This document shows, one piece after another, positions 25,490 to 33,888 of a stretch of DNA of 34,433 nucleotides. The notes beneath the pieces are model-generated. The model was given only the letters and a program-made list of their open reading frames with translations, ran no database searches and was not told the origin of the DNA. This DNA is from Pseudomonas sp. ATCC PTA-122608 (lineage in GTDB: Bacteria > Pseudomonadota > Gammaproteobacteria > Pseudomonadales > Pseudomonadaceae). A program made the position numbers and the translations under genes. Within the stretch, counting starts at the first letter, position 1. Every line of letters starts with the position of its first letter. The stretch covers positions 5,035 through 39,467 of the forward strand of contig NZ_LPNO01000001.1 of NCBI RefSeq assembly GCF_001952855.1, written 5' to 3'.

Positions 25490-26686
25490 ATGTCCCTGCC
25501 AAGCCTGCGTCTCAAAGCCAACGCCGATCGTCGTTTGCGCAACGGCCACCTGTGGGTCTACAGCAACGAAATCGATGTGGCCGCCACACCTCTTCACGGC
25601 TTCCAGGCAGGCGACCAGGCGATCCTGGAAGCAGCCGGTGGCAAGACCCTCGGCATCGTGGCCATGAGCCCGAACAACTTGATCTGCGCCCGCCTGCTGT
25701 CCCGCGACATCAAGCTGCCGCTGGACAAGTCGCTGCTGGTGCACCGCATCAACGTGGCCCTGTCCCTGCGCGATCGATTGTTCGACAAGCCGTTCTACCG
25801 CCTGGTGTATGGCGATTCCGACCTGTTGCCTGGCCTGGTGGTTGACCGTTTCGGTGACATCCTGGTGGTGCAGATCGCTTCGGCGACCATGGAAGCCCAC
25901 AAGGAAGACGTGATCGCCGCACTGACCCAAGTGCTCAAGCCAAGCGGCATCCTGTTCAAGAACGACTCCGCCGCGCGTGATGCCGAAGGCCTCAACCGCT
26001 ACGTCGAAACCGTATTCGGCCTGGTGCCGGAGTGGGTTGCCCTGGAAGAAAACGGCGTGAAGTTCGAAGCGCCAGTGATCCAGGGTCAGAAGACCGGCTG
26101 GTTCTACGACCACCGCATGAACCGCGCCCGCCTGGCCCCGTATGCCAAAGGCAAGCGCGTACTCGACCTGTACAGCTACATCGGCGGCTGGGGCGTGCAA
26201 GCCGCAGCCTTCGGCGCCAGCGAAGTGTTCTGCGTCGACGCTTCCGCCTTCGCCCTCGACGGCGTGGAGCGCAACGCGGCACTGAACGGCGTTGCCGAGA
26301 AGATGACCTGCATCGAAGGCGACGTGTTCGAAGCCCTCAAAGAGCTGAAAGCCAGCGAAGAGCGTTTCGACGTGATCGTTGCCGACCCGCCTGCCTTCAT
26401 CAAGCGCAAGAAAGACATGAAAAACGGCGAAGGCGCCTACCGCCGCCTGAACGAGCAAGCCATGCGCCTGCTCAGCAAGGACGGCATCCTGGTCAGCGCT
26501 TCGTGCTCGATGCATTTGCCGGAAGACGACCTGCAAAACATCCTGCTGACCAGCGCCCGTCACCTGGACCGCAATATTCAGATGCTGGAACGCGGCGGCC
26601 AGGGCCCGGATCACCCGGTGCACCCGGCAATTGCCGAGACCCGGTATATCAAGAGCATTACTTGCCGGTTGTTGCCGAATAGCTAA
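25490..26686 (+). CDS. rlmI: 23S rRNA (cytosine-1962-C5)-methyltransferase, RlmI-like
   Basis: The 398-residue protein fits the RlmI family, which makes m5C1962 in 23S rRNA. An N-terminal PUA domain (about 1-75) precedes the methyltransferase domain with VLDLYSYIGGWGVQAAAFGA at about 224-243, the DPPAF motif near 303, and ASCSMHL near 338 that supplies the cysteine region. I use ATG 25490 with an upstream CCGGAGCGACG ribosome-binding region. The same frame continues 52 codons upstream through the class B REPIN to a GTG, but this part is not PUA-like. A class A REPIN follows. Confidence 0.9.
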   Translation: MSLPSLRLKANADRRLRNGHLWVYSNEIDVAATPLHGFQAGDQAILEAAGGKTLGIVAMSPNNLICARLLSRDIKLPLDKSLLVHRINVALSLRDRLFDKPFYRLVYGDSDLLPGLVVDRFGDILVVQIASATMEAHKEDVIAALTQVLKPSGILFKNDSAARDAEGLNRYVETVFGLVPEWVALEENGVKFEAPVIQGQKTGWFYDHRMNRARLAPYAKGKRVLDLYSYIGGWGVQAAAFGASEVFCVDASAFALDGVERNAALNGVAEKMTCIEGDVFEALKELKASEERFDVIVADPPAFIKRKKDMKNGEGAYRRLNEQAMRLLSKDGILVSASCSMHLPEDDLQNILLTSARHLDRNIQMLERGGQGPDHPVHPAIAETRYIKSITCRLLPNS

Positions 26687-26708
26687 CGCCCAATTGGAAC
26701 CGGATCAA

Positions 26709-26811
26709 CTGTAGGAGCGAGCTTGCTCGCGAAAGACGAATAGACAACACGGGCTACCTGATAGCGCTGCGTTATCGTTGACGTTCTTCGCGAGCAAGCT
26801 CGCTCCTACAG
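26709..26811. repeat. REPIN, class A, after rlmI
   Basis: Arms CTGTAGGAGCGAGCTTGC... and its complement flank an interior containing GGGCTACCTGATAGCGC and TGCGTTATCGTTGACG. It has the same orientation as the two elements flanking the RAYT gene. It lies between rlmI and the MFS gene. Confidence 0.93.
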
Positions 26812-26856
26812 CGGCAACAAACATCATCATGGGCTGGCCTCCCACAACACTTTTGA

Positions 26857-26884
26857 TTGAATTCCCCGTTTCGCAGACTAGTAT
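26857..26884 (+). promoter_or_regulatory. possible promoter of the MFS gene
   Basis: TTGAAT (26857-26862) and TAGTAT (26879-26884) are separated by 16 bases, about 34 bases before the ATG. Both hexamers match 4 of 6 consensus bases. Confidence 0.35.
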
Positions 26885-26917
26885 CGGTTTCTGGTTTTAC
26901 TCCGGAAAATAAAAACA

Positions 26918-28114
26918 ATGTCTGAGTCCTCTTATTCGCCACCCCATGGCGACGTAAAACGCCGACAACTCTCACGCTTCATCCTCATCACCTGCATCTC
27001 CCTGATCAGCTTCTTCCCGATCAATATCCTGCTGCCCTCCTTTCCAGCCCTGGCCGCGAAGTTCGACACTTCAACTTCTGAAGTCGCGCTGTCTATCAGC
27101 CTGTTCACCCTGGTATTTGCGATTTCCCAGCTGATCGCCGGCCCGCTTTCAGACAAGTTCGGGCGCAAGGAAGTCTTGCTGGGCTGCATTGTGGTTTCCA
27201 CCCTTGGCTCGATCGGCTGCGCACTGGCGGCCAATTACCCGAGCTTCCTGCTGTTTCGCGCCGTCCAGGCCATCGGCTGTGGTTTTTTCGTACAGGGCCA
27301 TGCGCTGGTGGAGGACCTGTTTGAAGAGCAGGATCGCGCCCGCATCCGCATCTACTACATGACCCTGAGCGGATCGTTTGTCGCGCTGTCGCCGCTGCTC
27401 GGCTCCTGGCTGCAAACCACATTTGATTGGCAGGGCAGCTTTTATGGATTTGCGGTGATGGCGCTGGGCATGTTTATCCATGCCTGGCTGATATTGCCGT
27501 CCAAGGCGGCCAGCCCTGAAAGAGCCCCTGTTTCAATCATCGGCACGCTGAAATCCATCGCTGGGAACAGGGACTTCATCCGCTATTGGTGGATCGCCGC
27601 GCTGGTATTCGCGTGTTACTTCGCCTTGATCAGCGTGACGCCGTTGATTTTCATGGATGAGTTGAAGCTGTCCGAATACCAGTACGCGGTGGTGCTGATG
27701 GTGTATGGCGCTGCCTATCTGCTGGGCGGCGTTGCAGCGACCGCTCTGCAGAAACATATCTCCCTCACGCGGCAAATCAACCTCGGGCTGGGCCTGCTGG
27801 CGATCGCCGGCGTGTTGCTGGCGTTGGTCATTCACTATGAGGCCATGACCACCGTCACCCTGCTGATCCCGATGCTGATCAGCGCCCTGGCCGTGACCCT
27901 GGTTCGCCCCGCCGCGATTTCCGCGGCCATGCTGCTGTTCTCCAGTAGCGCCGGCACCGCCGCCTCGGCCGGCAACAGCATCATGTTCATCACCGCCGCC
28001 GTCAGCAGCGCCGCGCTTGCCCAAGCCGGAGCCAACTTGCTGATGACCATCGCTATCAGCTTCATCGTGTTCAGCGTTTGGGGCGTGGTGACGAACATTA
28101 GAGTCGGACACTAA
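26918..28114 (+). CDS. MFS transporter, Bcr/CflA-like
   Basis: This 398-residue protein has about 12 predicted transmembrane helices and the MFS motif A GPLSDKFGRKEVLLG at about 74-88 between helices 2 and 3. The overall pattern (ISFFPINILLPSFPALAAKF at the start, RIRIYYMTLSGSFVALSPLLGSWL in the middle) resembles the Bcr/CflA drug:proton antiporters. The substrate cannot be told. It is a single gene between two class A REPINs, so it looks like an accessory insertion into the rlmI-ilvD interval; the N-terminal codons are less GC-rich than the neighbours. Confidence 0.82.
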   Translation: MSESSYSPPHGDVKRRQLSRFILITCISLISFFPINILLPSFPALAAKFDTSTSEVALSISLFTLVFAISQLIAGPLSDKFGRKEVLLGCIVVSTLGSIGCALAANYPSFLLFRAVQAIGCGFFVQGHALVEDLFEEQDRARIRIYYMTLSGSFVALSPLLGSWLQTTFDWQGSFYGFAVMALGMFIHAWLILPSKAASPERAPVSIIGTLKSIAGNRDFIRYWWIAALVFACYFALISVTPLIFMDELKLSEYQYAVVLMVYGAAYLLGGVAATALQKHISLTRQINLGLGLLAIAGVLLALVIHYEAMTTVTLLIPMLISALAVTLVRPAAISAAMLLFSSSAGTAASAGNSIMFITAAVSSAALAQAGANLLMTIAISFIVFSVWGVVTNIRVGH

Positions 28115-28124
28115 CGCCCTCCCA

Positions 28125-28227
28125 CTGTAGGAGCGAGCTTGCTCGCGAAAAACGTATAGGCGACACGGGCTACCCGATAGCGCTGCGTTATCGTTGACGT
28201 TCTTCGCGAGCAAGCTCGCTCCTACAG
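28125..28227. repeat. REPIN, class A, upstream of RAYT
   Basis: Arms CTGTAGGAGCGAGC... and complement at either end flank an interior with GGCGACACGGGCTACCCG and GATAGCGCTGCGTTATCG. It starts just after the MFS stop and ends 94 bases before the RAYT ATG. It has the same orientation as the copy on the other side of the transposase. Confidence 0.94.
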
Positions 28228-28321
28228 AAAGGCATGACATATTCGGAACCAGTGTTTAAACGCCAATAGACACCGCTGCCTCCTACCGTCTCTCTTCTAC
28301 CCACACGAAGAGGACGAAGGA

Positions 28322-28780
28322 ATGTCCACCCACCACAACGCACATCGTCTGCGTACAGGCCGCTATTCAGAACCCGGCCGCATTTACCTGCTCACCGCTG
28401 TAACGCATCAGCGACAGCTAATCTTCCAGGACTGGCGTATCGGCCGCCTGCTTGTTCGCGAATTCAGAAAGGCTCAAGACGACGGCGAAGCGACTTCCCT
28501 GGCCTGGGTGGTAATGCCGGACCATTTCCATTGGCTGGTGGAATTGCACAACGGCGATTTGCCGAGACTGATGCGAATCACCAAATCGCGAAGTGCCCAC
28601 GCCATTAACAAAGCGCGCAGTTGCCACGGGACACTTTGGCAAAAGGGCTACTTTGATCGCGCGTTGCGCCGGGAAGATGACCTGAAAGCAACAGCCCGAT
28701 ATATCGTCGCCAATCCATTAAGAGCAGGGCTGGTTGAGCGTATCGGCGACTATCCACTCTGGGACGCCATGTGGCTTTAA
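28322..28780 (+). CDS. REP-associated tyrosine transposase (RAYT, TnpA-REP)
   Basis: This 152-residue protein is a Y1/HUH nuclease of the IS200/IS605-related RAYT group. The HUH-type motif is MPDHFHWL with His68 and His70, and the C-terminal helix RYIVANPLRAGL contains Tyr127, the likely nucleophile; Tyr110 in GYFDRALR is an alternative. RAYTs cut single-stranded REP hairpins and are thought to mobilise REPINs. It is flanked 94 bases upstream and 10 bases downstream by class A REPINs in the same orientation, so class A is its likely substrate. The gene is full length and appears intact, with GAAGGA before the ATG. Confidence 0.92.
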   Translation: MSTHHNAHRLRTGRYSEPGRIYLLTAVTHQRQLIFQDWRIGRLLVREFRKAQDDGEATSLAWVVMPDHFHWLVELHNGDLPRLMRITKSRSAHAINKARSCHGTLWQKGYFDRALRREDDLKATARYIVANPLRAGLVERIGDYPLWDAMWL

Positions 28781-28790
28781 AATACGCAAC

Positions 28791-28895
28791 CCTGTAGGAG
28801 CGAGCTTGCTCGCGAAAAACCAACAGGCGACACGGGCCACCTGATAGCGCTGCGTTATCGTTGACGTTTTTCGCGAGCAAGCTCGCTCCTACAGG
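28791..28895. repeat. REPIN, class A, downstream of RAYT
   Basis: Arms CCTGTAGGAGCGAGC... and complement flank an interior nearly the same as the copy at 28125-28227 (GGCGACACGGGCCACCTG, GATAGCGCTGCGTTATCG). It begins 10 bases after the RAYT stop. It also abuts the ilvD upstream region. Confidence 0.94.
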
Positions 28896-29086
28896 TAGAC
28901 GGTGTAGAATCGGACCTATTCATCGCCAGTCATCCCCCGGCGGGTTTATGAGCTCGAGGCCCAAGCACGCGGCGATCCCGCGACGCGAGTGGCAACTTCC
29001 GGACACACGGCCATTTTCTGAGTGTTCCAGACGTCGATAGAAGCTCACTTCCCCTTTAGCACCTGATTAGCCGCCCGGAGTGTTCC
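28896..29086. other. ilvD upstream region
   Basis: With the preceding REPIN this is the longest gene-free stretch (28781-29086). TAGAAT at 28905-28910 is a possible -10, with its -35 position falling inside the REPIN arm and not resembling consensus. No leader peptide rich in branched-chain codons, no attenuator hairpin with a U tract and no known riboswitch were seen. CCGGAG lies close to the ilvD ATG as the ribosome-binding site. Confidence 0.4.
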
Positions 29087-30928
29087 ATGCCAGATTACCG
29101 TTCGAAAACATCCACCCACGGCCGCAACATGGCCGGCGCGCGCGCACTGTGGCGCGCCACGGGGATGAAAGATGACGACTTCAAGAAGCCGATCATCGCG
29201 ATTGCCAACTCGTTCACCCAGTTCGTACCCGGCCACGTCCACCTCAAGGACCTGGGCCAACTGGTCGCCCGCGAGATCGAACGCGCCGGCGGCGTGGCAA
29301 AAGAATTCAACACCATCGCCGTGGATGACGGCATCGCCATGGGCCATGACGGCATGCTGTATTCCCTGCCGAGCCGCGAGATCATCGCCGACTCCGTGGA
29401 ATACATGGTCAACGCCCACTGCGCCGACGCCATTGTGTGCATCTCCAACTGCGACAAGATCACCCCCGGCATGCTGATGGCCTCCCTGCGCCTGAACATC
29501 CCGGTGATCTTCGTTTCCGGCGGCCCGATGGAAGCCGGGAAGACCAAACTCGCCTCCCACGGCCTCGACCTGGTAGACGCCATGGTCATCGCCGCCGATT
29601 CCAGCGCTTCTGACGAGAAGGTTGCGGAATACGAGCGCAGCGCCTGCCCTACCTGCGGTTCGTGCTCCGGCATGTTCACCGCCAACTCGATGAACTGCCT
29701 GGTGGAAGCCTTAGGGCTCGCCTTGCCAGGCAACGGCTCGACACTGGCCACCCACAGCGACCGCGAGCAACTGTTCCTGCAGGCCGGCCGCACCATCGTC
29801 GAGCTGTGCAAGCGCTACTACACCGAGAACGATGAGTCGGTGTTGCCGCGCAACATCGCCAACTTCAAGGCGTTCGAAAACGCCATGACCCTGGACATCG
29901 CCATGGGCGGTTCCACCAACACCATCCTGCACTTGCTGGCCGCCGCTCAGGAAGCCGAGATCGACTTCGACCTGAAGGACATCGATCGCCTGTCCCGCCA
30001 CGTGCCGCAACTGTGCAAAGTCGCGCCAAACATCCAGAAGTACCACATGGAAGACGTGCACCGCGCCGGCGGGATCTTCTCGATCCTCGGTTCCCTGGCT
30101 CGTGGCGGCTTGCTGCACACCGACCTGCCGACCGTGCACAGCAAATCATTGGCCGAAGGCATCGCCAAGTGGGACATCACCCAGACCACCGACGAAGCCG
30201 TGCATCACTTCTTCAAGGCAGGCCCGGCCGGCATCCCGACGCAGACCGCGTTCAGCCAGTCGACCCGTTGGGAAACCCTCGACGACGACCGTGAAAACGG
30301 CTGCATCCGCAGTGTTGAGCACGCCTACTCCCAAGAAGGCGGCCTGGCCGTGCTGTACGGCAACATCGCGCTGGATGGCTGCGTAGTGAAAACCGCCGGT
30401 GTCGACGAATCGATCCACGTGTTCGAAGGCCGCGCCAAGATCTACGAAAGCCAGGACAGCTCGGTACGCGGCATCCTCGCTGACGAAGTGAAGGAAGGCG
30501 ACATCGTCATCATCCGTTACGAAGGCCCGAAAGGCGGCCCGGGCATGCAAGAGATGCTCTACCCGACGTCGTACCTGAAATCCAAAGGCCTGGGCAAAGC
30601 CTGCGCCTTGCTCACCGACGGCCGCTTCTCGGGCGGCACTTCGGGCCTGTCCATCGGCCACGCTTCGCCGGAAGCCGCTGCCGGCGGCGCGATTGGTCTG
30701 GTGCAAGATGGCGACAAGGTGCTGATCGACATTCCGAACCGTTCGATCAACCTGCTGATCAGCGACGAAGAACTGGCCGCGCGCCGGGTCGAGCAGGACA
30801 AGAAAGGCTGGAAGCCGGTGGAGAAGCGTCCGCGCAAAGTCACCACCGCGCTGAAGGCTTACGCCCTGCTGGCCACCAGTGCCGACAAAGGTGCTGTGCG
30901 TAACAAGGCGATGCTTGACGGTCTGTAA
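29087..30928 (+). CDS. ilvD: dihydroxy-acid dehydratase IlvD
   Basis: IlvD dehydrates 2,3-dihydroxy-isovalerate and dihydroxy-methylvalerate in valine, isoleucine and pantothenate synthesis. The 613-residue protein is full length and close to the E. coli form. It shows [17 protein letters not shown] at the start, the Fe-S and catalytic segments [11 protein letters not shown] (Cys122, Lys124) and [18 protein letters not shown] (about 187-204), and [14 protein letters not shown] near the C-terminus. It is a single-gene unit followed by a strong terminator. Confidence 0.98.
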   Translation: MPDYRSKTSTHGRNMAGARALWRATGMKDDDFKKPIIAIANSFTQFVPGHVHLKDLGQLVAREIERAGGVAKEFNTIAVDDGIAMGHDGMLYSLPSREIIADSVEYMVNAHCADAIVCISNCDKITPGMLMASLRLNIPVIFVSGGPMEAGKTKLASHGLDLVDAMVIAADSSASDEKVAEYERSACPTCGSCSGMFTANSMNCLVEALGLALPGNGSTLATHSDREQLFLQAGRTIVELCKRYYTENDESVLPRNIANFKAFENAMTLDIAMGGSTNTILHLLAAAQEAEIDFDLKDIDRLSRHVPQLCKVAPNIQKYHMEDVHRAGGIFSILGSLARGGLLHTDLPTVHSKSLAEGIAKWDITQTTDEAVHHFFKAGPAGIPTQTAFSQSTRWETLDDDRENGCIRSVEHAYSQEGGLAVLYGNIALDGCVVKTAGVDESIHVFEGRAKIYESQDSSVRGILADEVKEGDIVIIRYEGPKGGPGMQEMLYPTSYLKSKGLGKACALLTDGRFSGGTSGLSIGHASPEAAAGGAIGLVQDGDKVLIDIPNRSINLLISDEELAARRVEQDKKGWKPVEKRPRKVTTALKAYALLATSADKGAVRNKAMLDGL

Positions 30929-30940
30929 GATTCGCCCATA

Positions 30941-30972
30941 AAAATGCCCCGCCAGGTGCGGGGCATTTTTTT
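30941..30972. terminator. bidirectional intrinsic terminator, ilvD / pchP
   Basis: A 12-bp stem AAAATGCCCCGC / GCGGGGCATTTT with a 5-base loop is followed by T residues to 30972, 13 bases after the ilvD stop. The A-rich flank makes the complementary strand work as a terminator for the converging pchP gene as well. It is the only canonical rho-independent terminator I see in the window. Confidence 0.92.
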
Positions 30973-31006
30973 GCCTGGAGATAATTCCTCAAACAAAGGA
31001 GATCAA

Positions 31007-31019
31007 CTGTGGGAGCGAG
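31007..31019. repeat. REP remnant
   Basis: CTGTGGGAGCGAG matches the outer end of a REP arm (mixed class A/B) but stops abruptly before pchP, with no partner arm. It is a truncated leftover or chance match. Confidence 0.4.
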
Positions 31020-31030
31020 TACATCCGTAC

Positions 31031-32089
31031 TTACTGAATTTCGTCCGGCTTGACGATCACCCAGTTCTTGTCCGCTGTCACCGGCAACCCTTCCTTGGCC
31101 TGGGCCGCCGCGTGCTTGGCCATCATGCCGTTGAGCTGGGTCATGTATTTGTCTTTACGGTTGATCCACAGGTGGATGCCGCCCTTGGCCACGTCCACGT
31201 CATGAAACAGCATGTAGCCGTCACTGGTTGGCGTGTCGCCACCGACGATCACCGGTTTTTTCCACTCGTCGATATAGGTCAGGATCGCCGCGTGCTTGCC
31301 AGCCATCCAGGTGGCTGGGGTCCACAGGTACGGGGTCAGTTCCAGGCCGAGGTTGGCCTTCTCGTCATACTTGCCTGCAGCAATCTGCTTGCGCGCGGTG
31401 GTCAGCTCGCCGGTCTTGCGGTCCTTGAGCAAGGTGGTCACGCCGATGACATTCTCGGGTTTAACGTTGTAGCCGTACTTCGGATCGGCCGCGACCATGC
31501 GCACCAGTTCCTCGGACGCGGCGGTCATCACGTAGACCTCAATGCCGTTTTCCATCAGCTTGTTGAACAGCTCAGCCTGGCCGGTGAAGACCTTCGGCGG
31601 CTGCACTTCCATCTTCTTGACCACGTCACCTTCGTAATAGGTGACCGGCACCGGCTTGCCCGACGCCATCATCTCGTCGACGTAGCCCTTGAGTTCCTTG
31701 AGGGTGAAGCCGGAGAAAATCTGCGCGACCCATGGGTAGCAGACCATGTCGTCGACTTCACAGAGGCGGTAGTAGTAACTGAACAGGCTTTCCTTGTGGT
31801 CGGCGGTGTCTTTGAACGGGATCAGCTTCAGGGAAGGGTCCATGGTGTCGCGGGTGATCAGGCCCTTGTTTTCCAGGTACGGCAGCAACGACTCTTCAAG
31901 GTCGTAGCGGTAACTGGTGTTGTCCATGTCGAATACCGCAAAGTTGCCCTTGTTGGCATTGGCGGCAATCATCGTGTCCAGTTGCTTCGCGGCAGCCGCA
32001 GGCCAATGTTTCAACTCGGTGGCGGCAAAGGCCTGGCTCGCAAGGCCCAGGCACAGCGCGGCGGCAAACAGTTTCGGCGCTAGCTTCAT
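31031..32089 (-). CDS. pchP: phosphorylcholine phosphatase PchP (periplasmic HAD)
   Basis: The 352-residue protein has a Sec signal peptide with cleavage near 22 (SQAFA|ATEL) and a HAD-family catalytic motif DMDNT at 54-58 (about 32-36 in the mature form), the sequence described for P. aeruginosa PchP. A conserved Lys-rich segment and the acidic motif GGDTPTSDG near the C-terminus complete the HAD site. The enzyme releases choline from phosphorylcholine in the periplasm, feeding choline/betaine use. Here it is divergent from a cystine transporter rather than beside choline genes. Start ATG 32089. Confidence 0.85.
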   Translation of the reverse strand: MKLAPKLFAAALCLGLASQAFAATELKHWPAAAAKQLDTMIAANANKGNFAVFDMDNTSYRYDLEESLLPYLENKGLITRDTMDPSLKLIPFKDTADHKESLFSYYYRLCEVDDMVCYPWVAQIFSGFTLKELKGYVDEMMASGKPVPVTYYEGDVVKKMEVQPPKVFTGQAELFNKLMENGIEVYVMTAASEELVRMVAADPKYGYNVKPENVIGVTTLLKDRKTGELTTARKQIAAGKYDEKANLGLELTPYLWTPATWMAGKHAAILTYIDEWKKPVIVGGDTPTSDGYMLFHDVDVAKGGIHLWINRKDKYMTQLNGMMAKHAAAQAKEGLPVTADKNWVIVKPDEIQ

Positions 32090-32210
32090 GTGCGTTTTCT
32101 CCCTGAGTGAAAGACATCGACGCTAACAAATCCGTGTGACAGTTATCGCCCGAGCGCGACCGCTTTCGTCGTGATCGCGCCACCCGCGTACGCCTGGGCG
32201 CCATTTGCTT

Positions 32211-32260
32211 ATTCCAAAAACGACAGTGACCATTCCATAAAGGTATTAAATCATTATATT
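32211..32260 (+). promoter_or_regulatory. tcyP promoter region with phased direct repeat
   Basis: ATTCCAAAAA (32211-32220) and ATTCCATAAA (32232-32241) form a direct repeat spaced 21 bases, two helical turns. TATATT (32255-32260) is a good -10, and the second repeat occupies the -35 position, which is otherwise poor. This is the layout of an activator-dependent promoter; CysB, which controls sulfur uptake genes, is the obvious candidate. Confidence 0.45.
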
Positions 32261-32330
32261 TCAAGCTGTTAGCATTTCCGGTTCGCAATCGCAGGCTCAC
32301 GCGATTGGCTGCCTTCTCAACGGAGCTTCA

Positions 32331-33722
32331 ATGAATCTGCCCCTGATTCTCAACTTACTGGTGTTCGTGGCCCTGTTGCTGGGCCTGGCACAAACCCGTC
32401 GAACCAACTGGAGCCTCGCCAAGAAGGTCTTGTTCGCGTTGGTACTCGGCGTGATCTTCGGTGTGGTGCTGCACGCGATCTACGGTGCCGGCAACCCGGT
32501 GCTCAAGGCCTCGATCGGCTGGTTCGACCTAGTCGGCAACGGTTACGTGCAGTTGCTGCAGATGATCGTGATCCCGCTGGTGTTCGCCTCGATCCTCAGC
32601 GCCGTGGCCCGTCTGCATAACGCCTCATCCCTGGGCAAGATCAGCTTCCTGACCATCGGTACGCTGCTGTTCACCACGGCCATTGCGGCGCTGATCGGTA
32701 TCGGCCTGACCAACCTGTTCGGCCTTACCGCCGAAGGCCTGGTGGCCGGCACCCAGGAAATGGCGCGCCTGCAAGTAATCCAGAGTGATTACGCTGGCAA
32801 GGTTGCCGACCTGAACATCCCGCAACTGCTGCTGTCGTTCATCCCGCAGAACCCGTTCGCCGACCTGGCCCGGGCCAAGCCGACGTCGATTATCAGTGTG
32901 GTGATCTTCGCTGCATTCCTCGGGGTTGCCGCGCTGCAACTGCTCAAGGATGACGTGGAAAAAGGCCAGAAAGTCCTCAACGCCATCGACACCCTGCAAG
33001 CCTGGGTGATGCGCCTGGTGCGCCTGGTGATGAAACTGACCCCGTACGGCGTATTGGCGCTGATGACCAAAGTGGTCGCCAGCTCCAACCTGCAAGACAT
33101 CATCAAGCTCGGCAGTTTTGTGGTGGTGTCGTACCTGGCCCTGGGCCTGATGTTTGTGGTGCACGGCCTGCTGCTGTCCCTGGCCGGGGTCAACCCACTG
33201 CGGTTCTTCCGCAAGGTCTGGCCAGTGCTGACCTTTGCCTTCACCAGCCGCTCCAGCGCCGCCAGCATCCCGCTGAGCATTGAAGCGCAGACCCGTCGCC
33301 TGGGAATTCCGCAGTCCATCGCCGGCTTTGCCGCCTCGTTTGGCGCAACAATTGGCCAGAACGGTTGCGCGGGTCTTTACCCGGCGATGCTGGCGGTGAT
33401 GGTTGCGCCGACCGTGGGCATCAACCCGCTGGACCCGCTGTGGATCGCAACACTGGTGGCGATTGTGACCTTGAGTTCCGCCGGTGTGGCGGGCGTGGGC
33501 GGCGGTGCGACGTTTGCCGCGCTGATCGTGCTGCCGGCGATGGGCTTGCCGGTGTCACTGGTGGCGTTGCTGATTTCGGTTGAGCCGCTGATCGACATGG
33601 GCCGTACGGCGTTGAACGTGAACGGTTCGATGACGGCCGGGGCGATTACCAGCCAAATCATGCAGCAGACGGATAAAGAGTTGTTGAATGCGGATGAGCA
33701 TGCGGAGTTGGCGCAGGCTTAA
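32331..33722 (+). CDS. tcyP: L-cystine/dicarboxylate-family symporter, TcyP-like
   Basis: This 463-residue inner-membrane protein belongs to the DAACS sodium:dicarboxylate symporter family and most resembles TcyP/YdjN cystine transporters. Several long hydrophobic helices are followed by the re-entrant hairpin region [13 protein letters not shown] near 303-315 and the [19 protein letters not shown] segment near 340-358, where TcyP-type proteins carry substrate determinants. CGGAG precedes ATG 32331. It is divergent from pchP and followed by a class C REPIN. Confidence 0.85.
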   Translation: MNLPLILNLLVFVALLLGLAQTRRTNWSLAKKVLFALVLGVIFGVVLHAIYGAGNPVLKASIGWFDLVGNGYVQLLQMIVIPLVFASILSAVARLHNASSLGKISFLTIGTLLFTTAIAALIGIGLTNLFGLTAEGLVAGTQEMARLQVIQSDYAGKVADLNIPQLLLSFIPQNPFADLARAKPTSIISVVIFAAFLGVAALQLLKDDVEKGQKVLNAIDTLQAWVMRLVRLVMKLTPYGVLALMTKVVASSNLQDIIKLGSFVVVSYLALGLMFVVHGLLLSLAGVNPLRFFRKVWPVLTFAFTSRSSAASIPLSIEAQTRRLGIPQSIAGFAASFGATIGQNGCAGLYPAMLAVMVAPTVGINPLDPLWIATLVAIVTLSSAGVAGVGGGATFAALIVLPAMGLPVSLVALLISVEPLIDMGRTALNVNGSMTAGAITSQIMQQTDKELLNADEHAELAQA

Positions 33723-33733
33723 CGGCTGAACTT

Positions 33734-33882
33734 TGTGGCGAGGGAGCTTGCTCCCGCTGGGCTGCGCAGCAGCCCCAAAGCAGGCGACCGAGTTTTCTGA
33801 GAGATTGAGGGATCAGCTTTCAGGGCCGCTTCGCAGCCCAGCGGGAGCAAGCTCCCTCGCCACAGCAAGCTCCCTCGCCACA
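33734..33882. repeat. REPIN, class C, between tcyP and folA ends
   Basis: Arms TGTGGCGAGGGAGC... and complement with GGGCTGCGCAGCAGCCC stem flank the spacer, and the right arm is followed by a second partial copy (CAAGCTCCCTCGCCACA). It is nearly identical in sequence and organisation to 15671-15823. It lies between converging genes. Confidence 0.93.
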
Positions 33883-33888
33883 TGAATT

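Noticed and set aside
31007..31019. Complete REPIN before pchP
   Set aside because: Only the outer part of one arm is present; no second arm exists nearby.
23436..33882. Regular recurrence of short palindromes suggesting a CRISPR array
   Set aside because: The repeats are paired inverted REP arms separated by kilobases and genes, not tandem direct repeats with uniform spacers.
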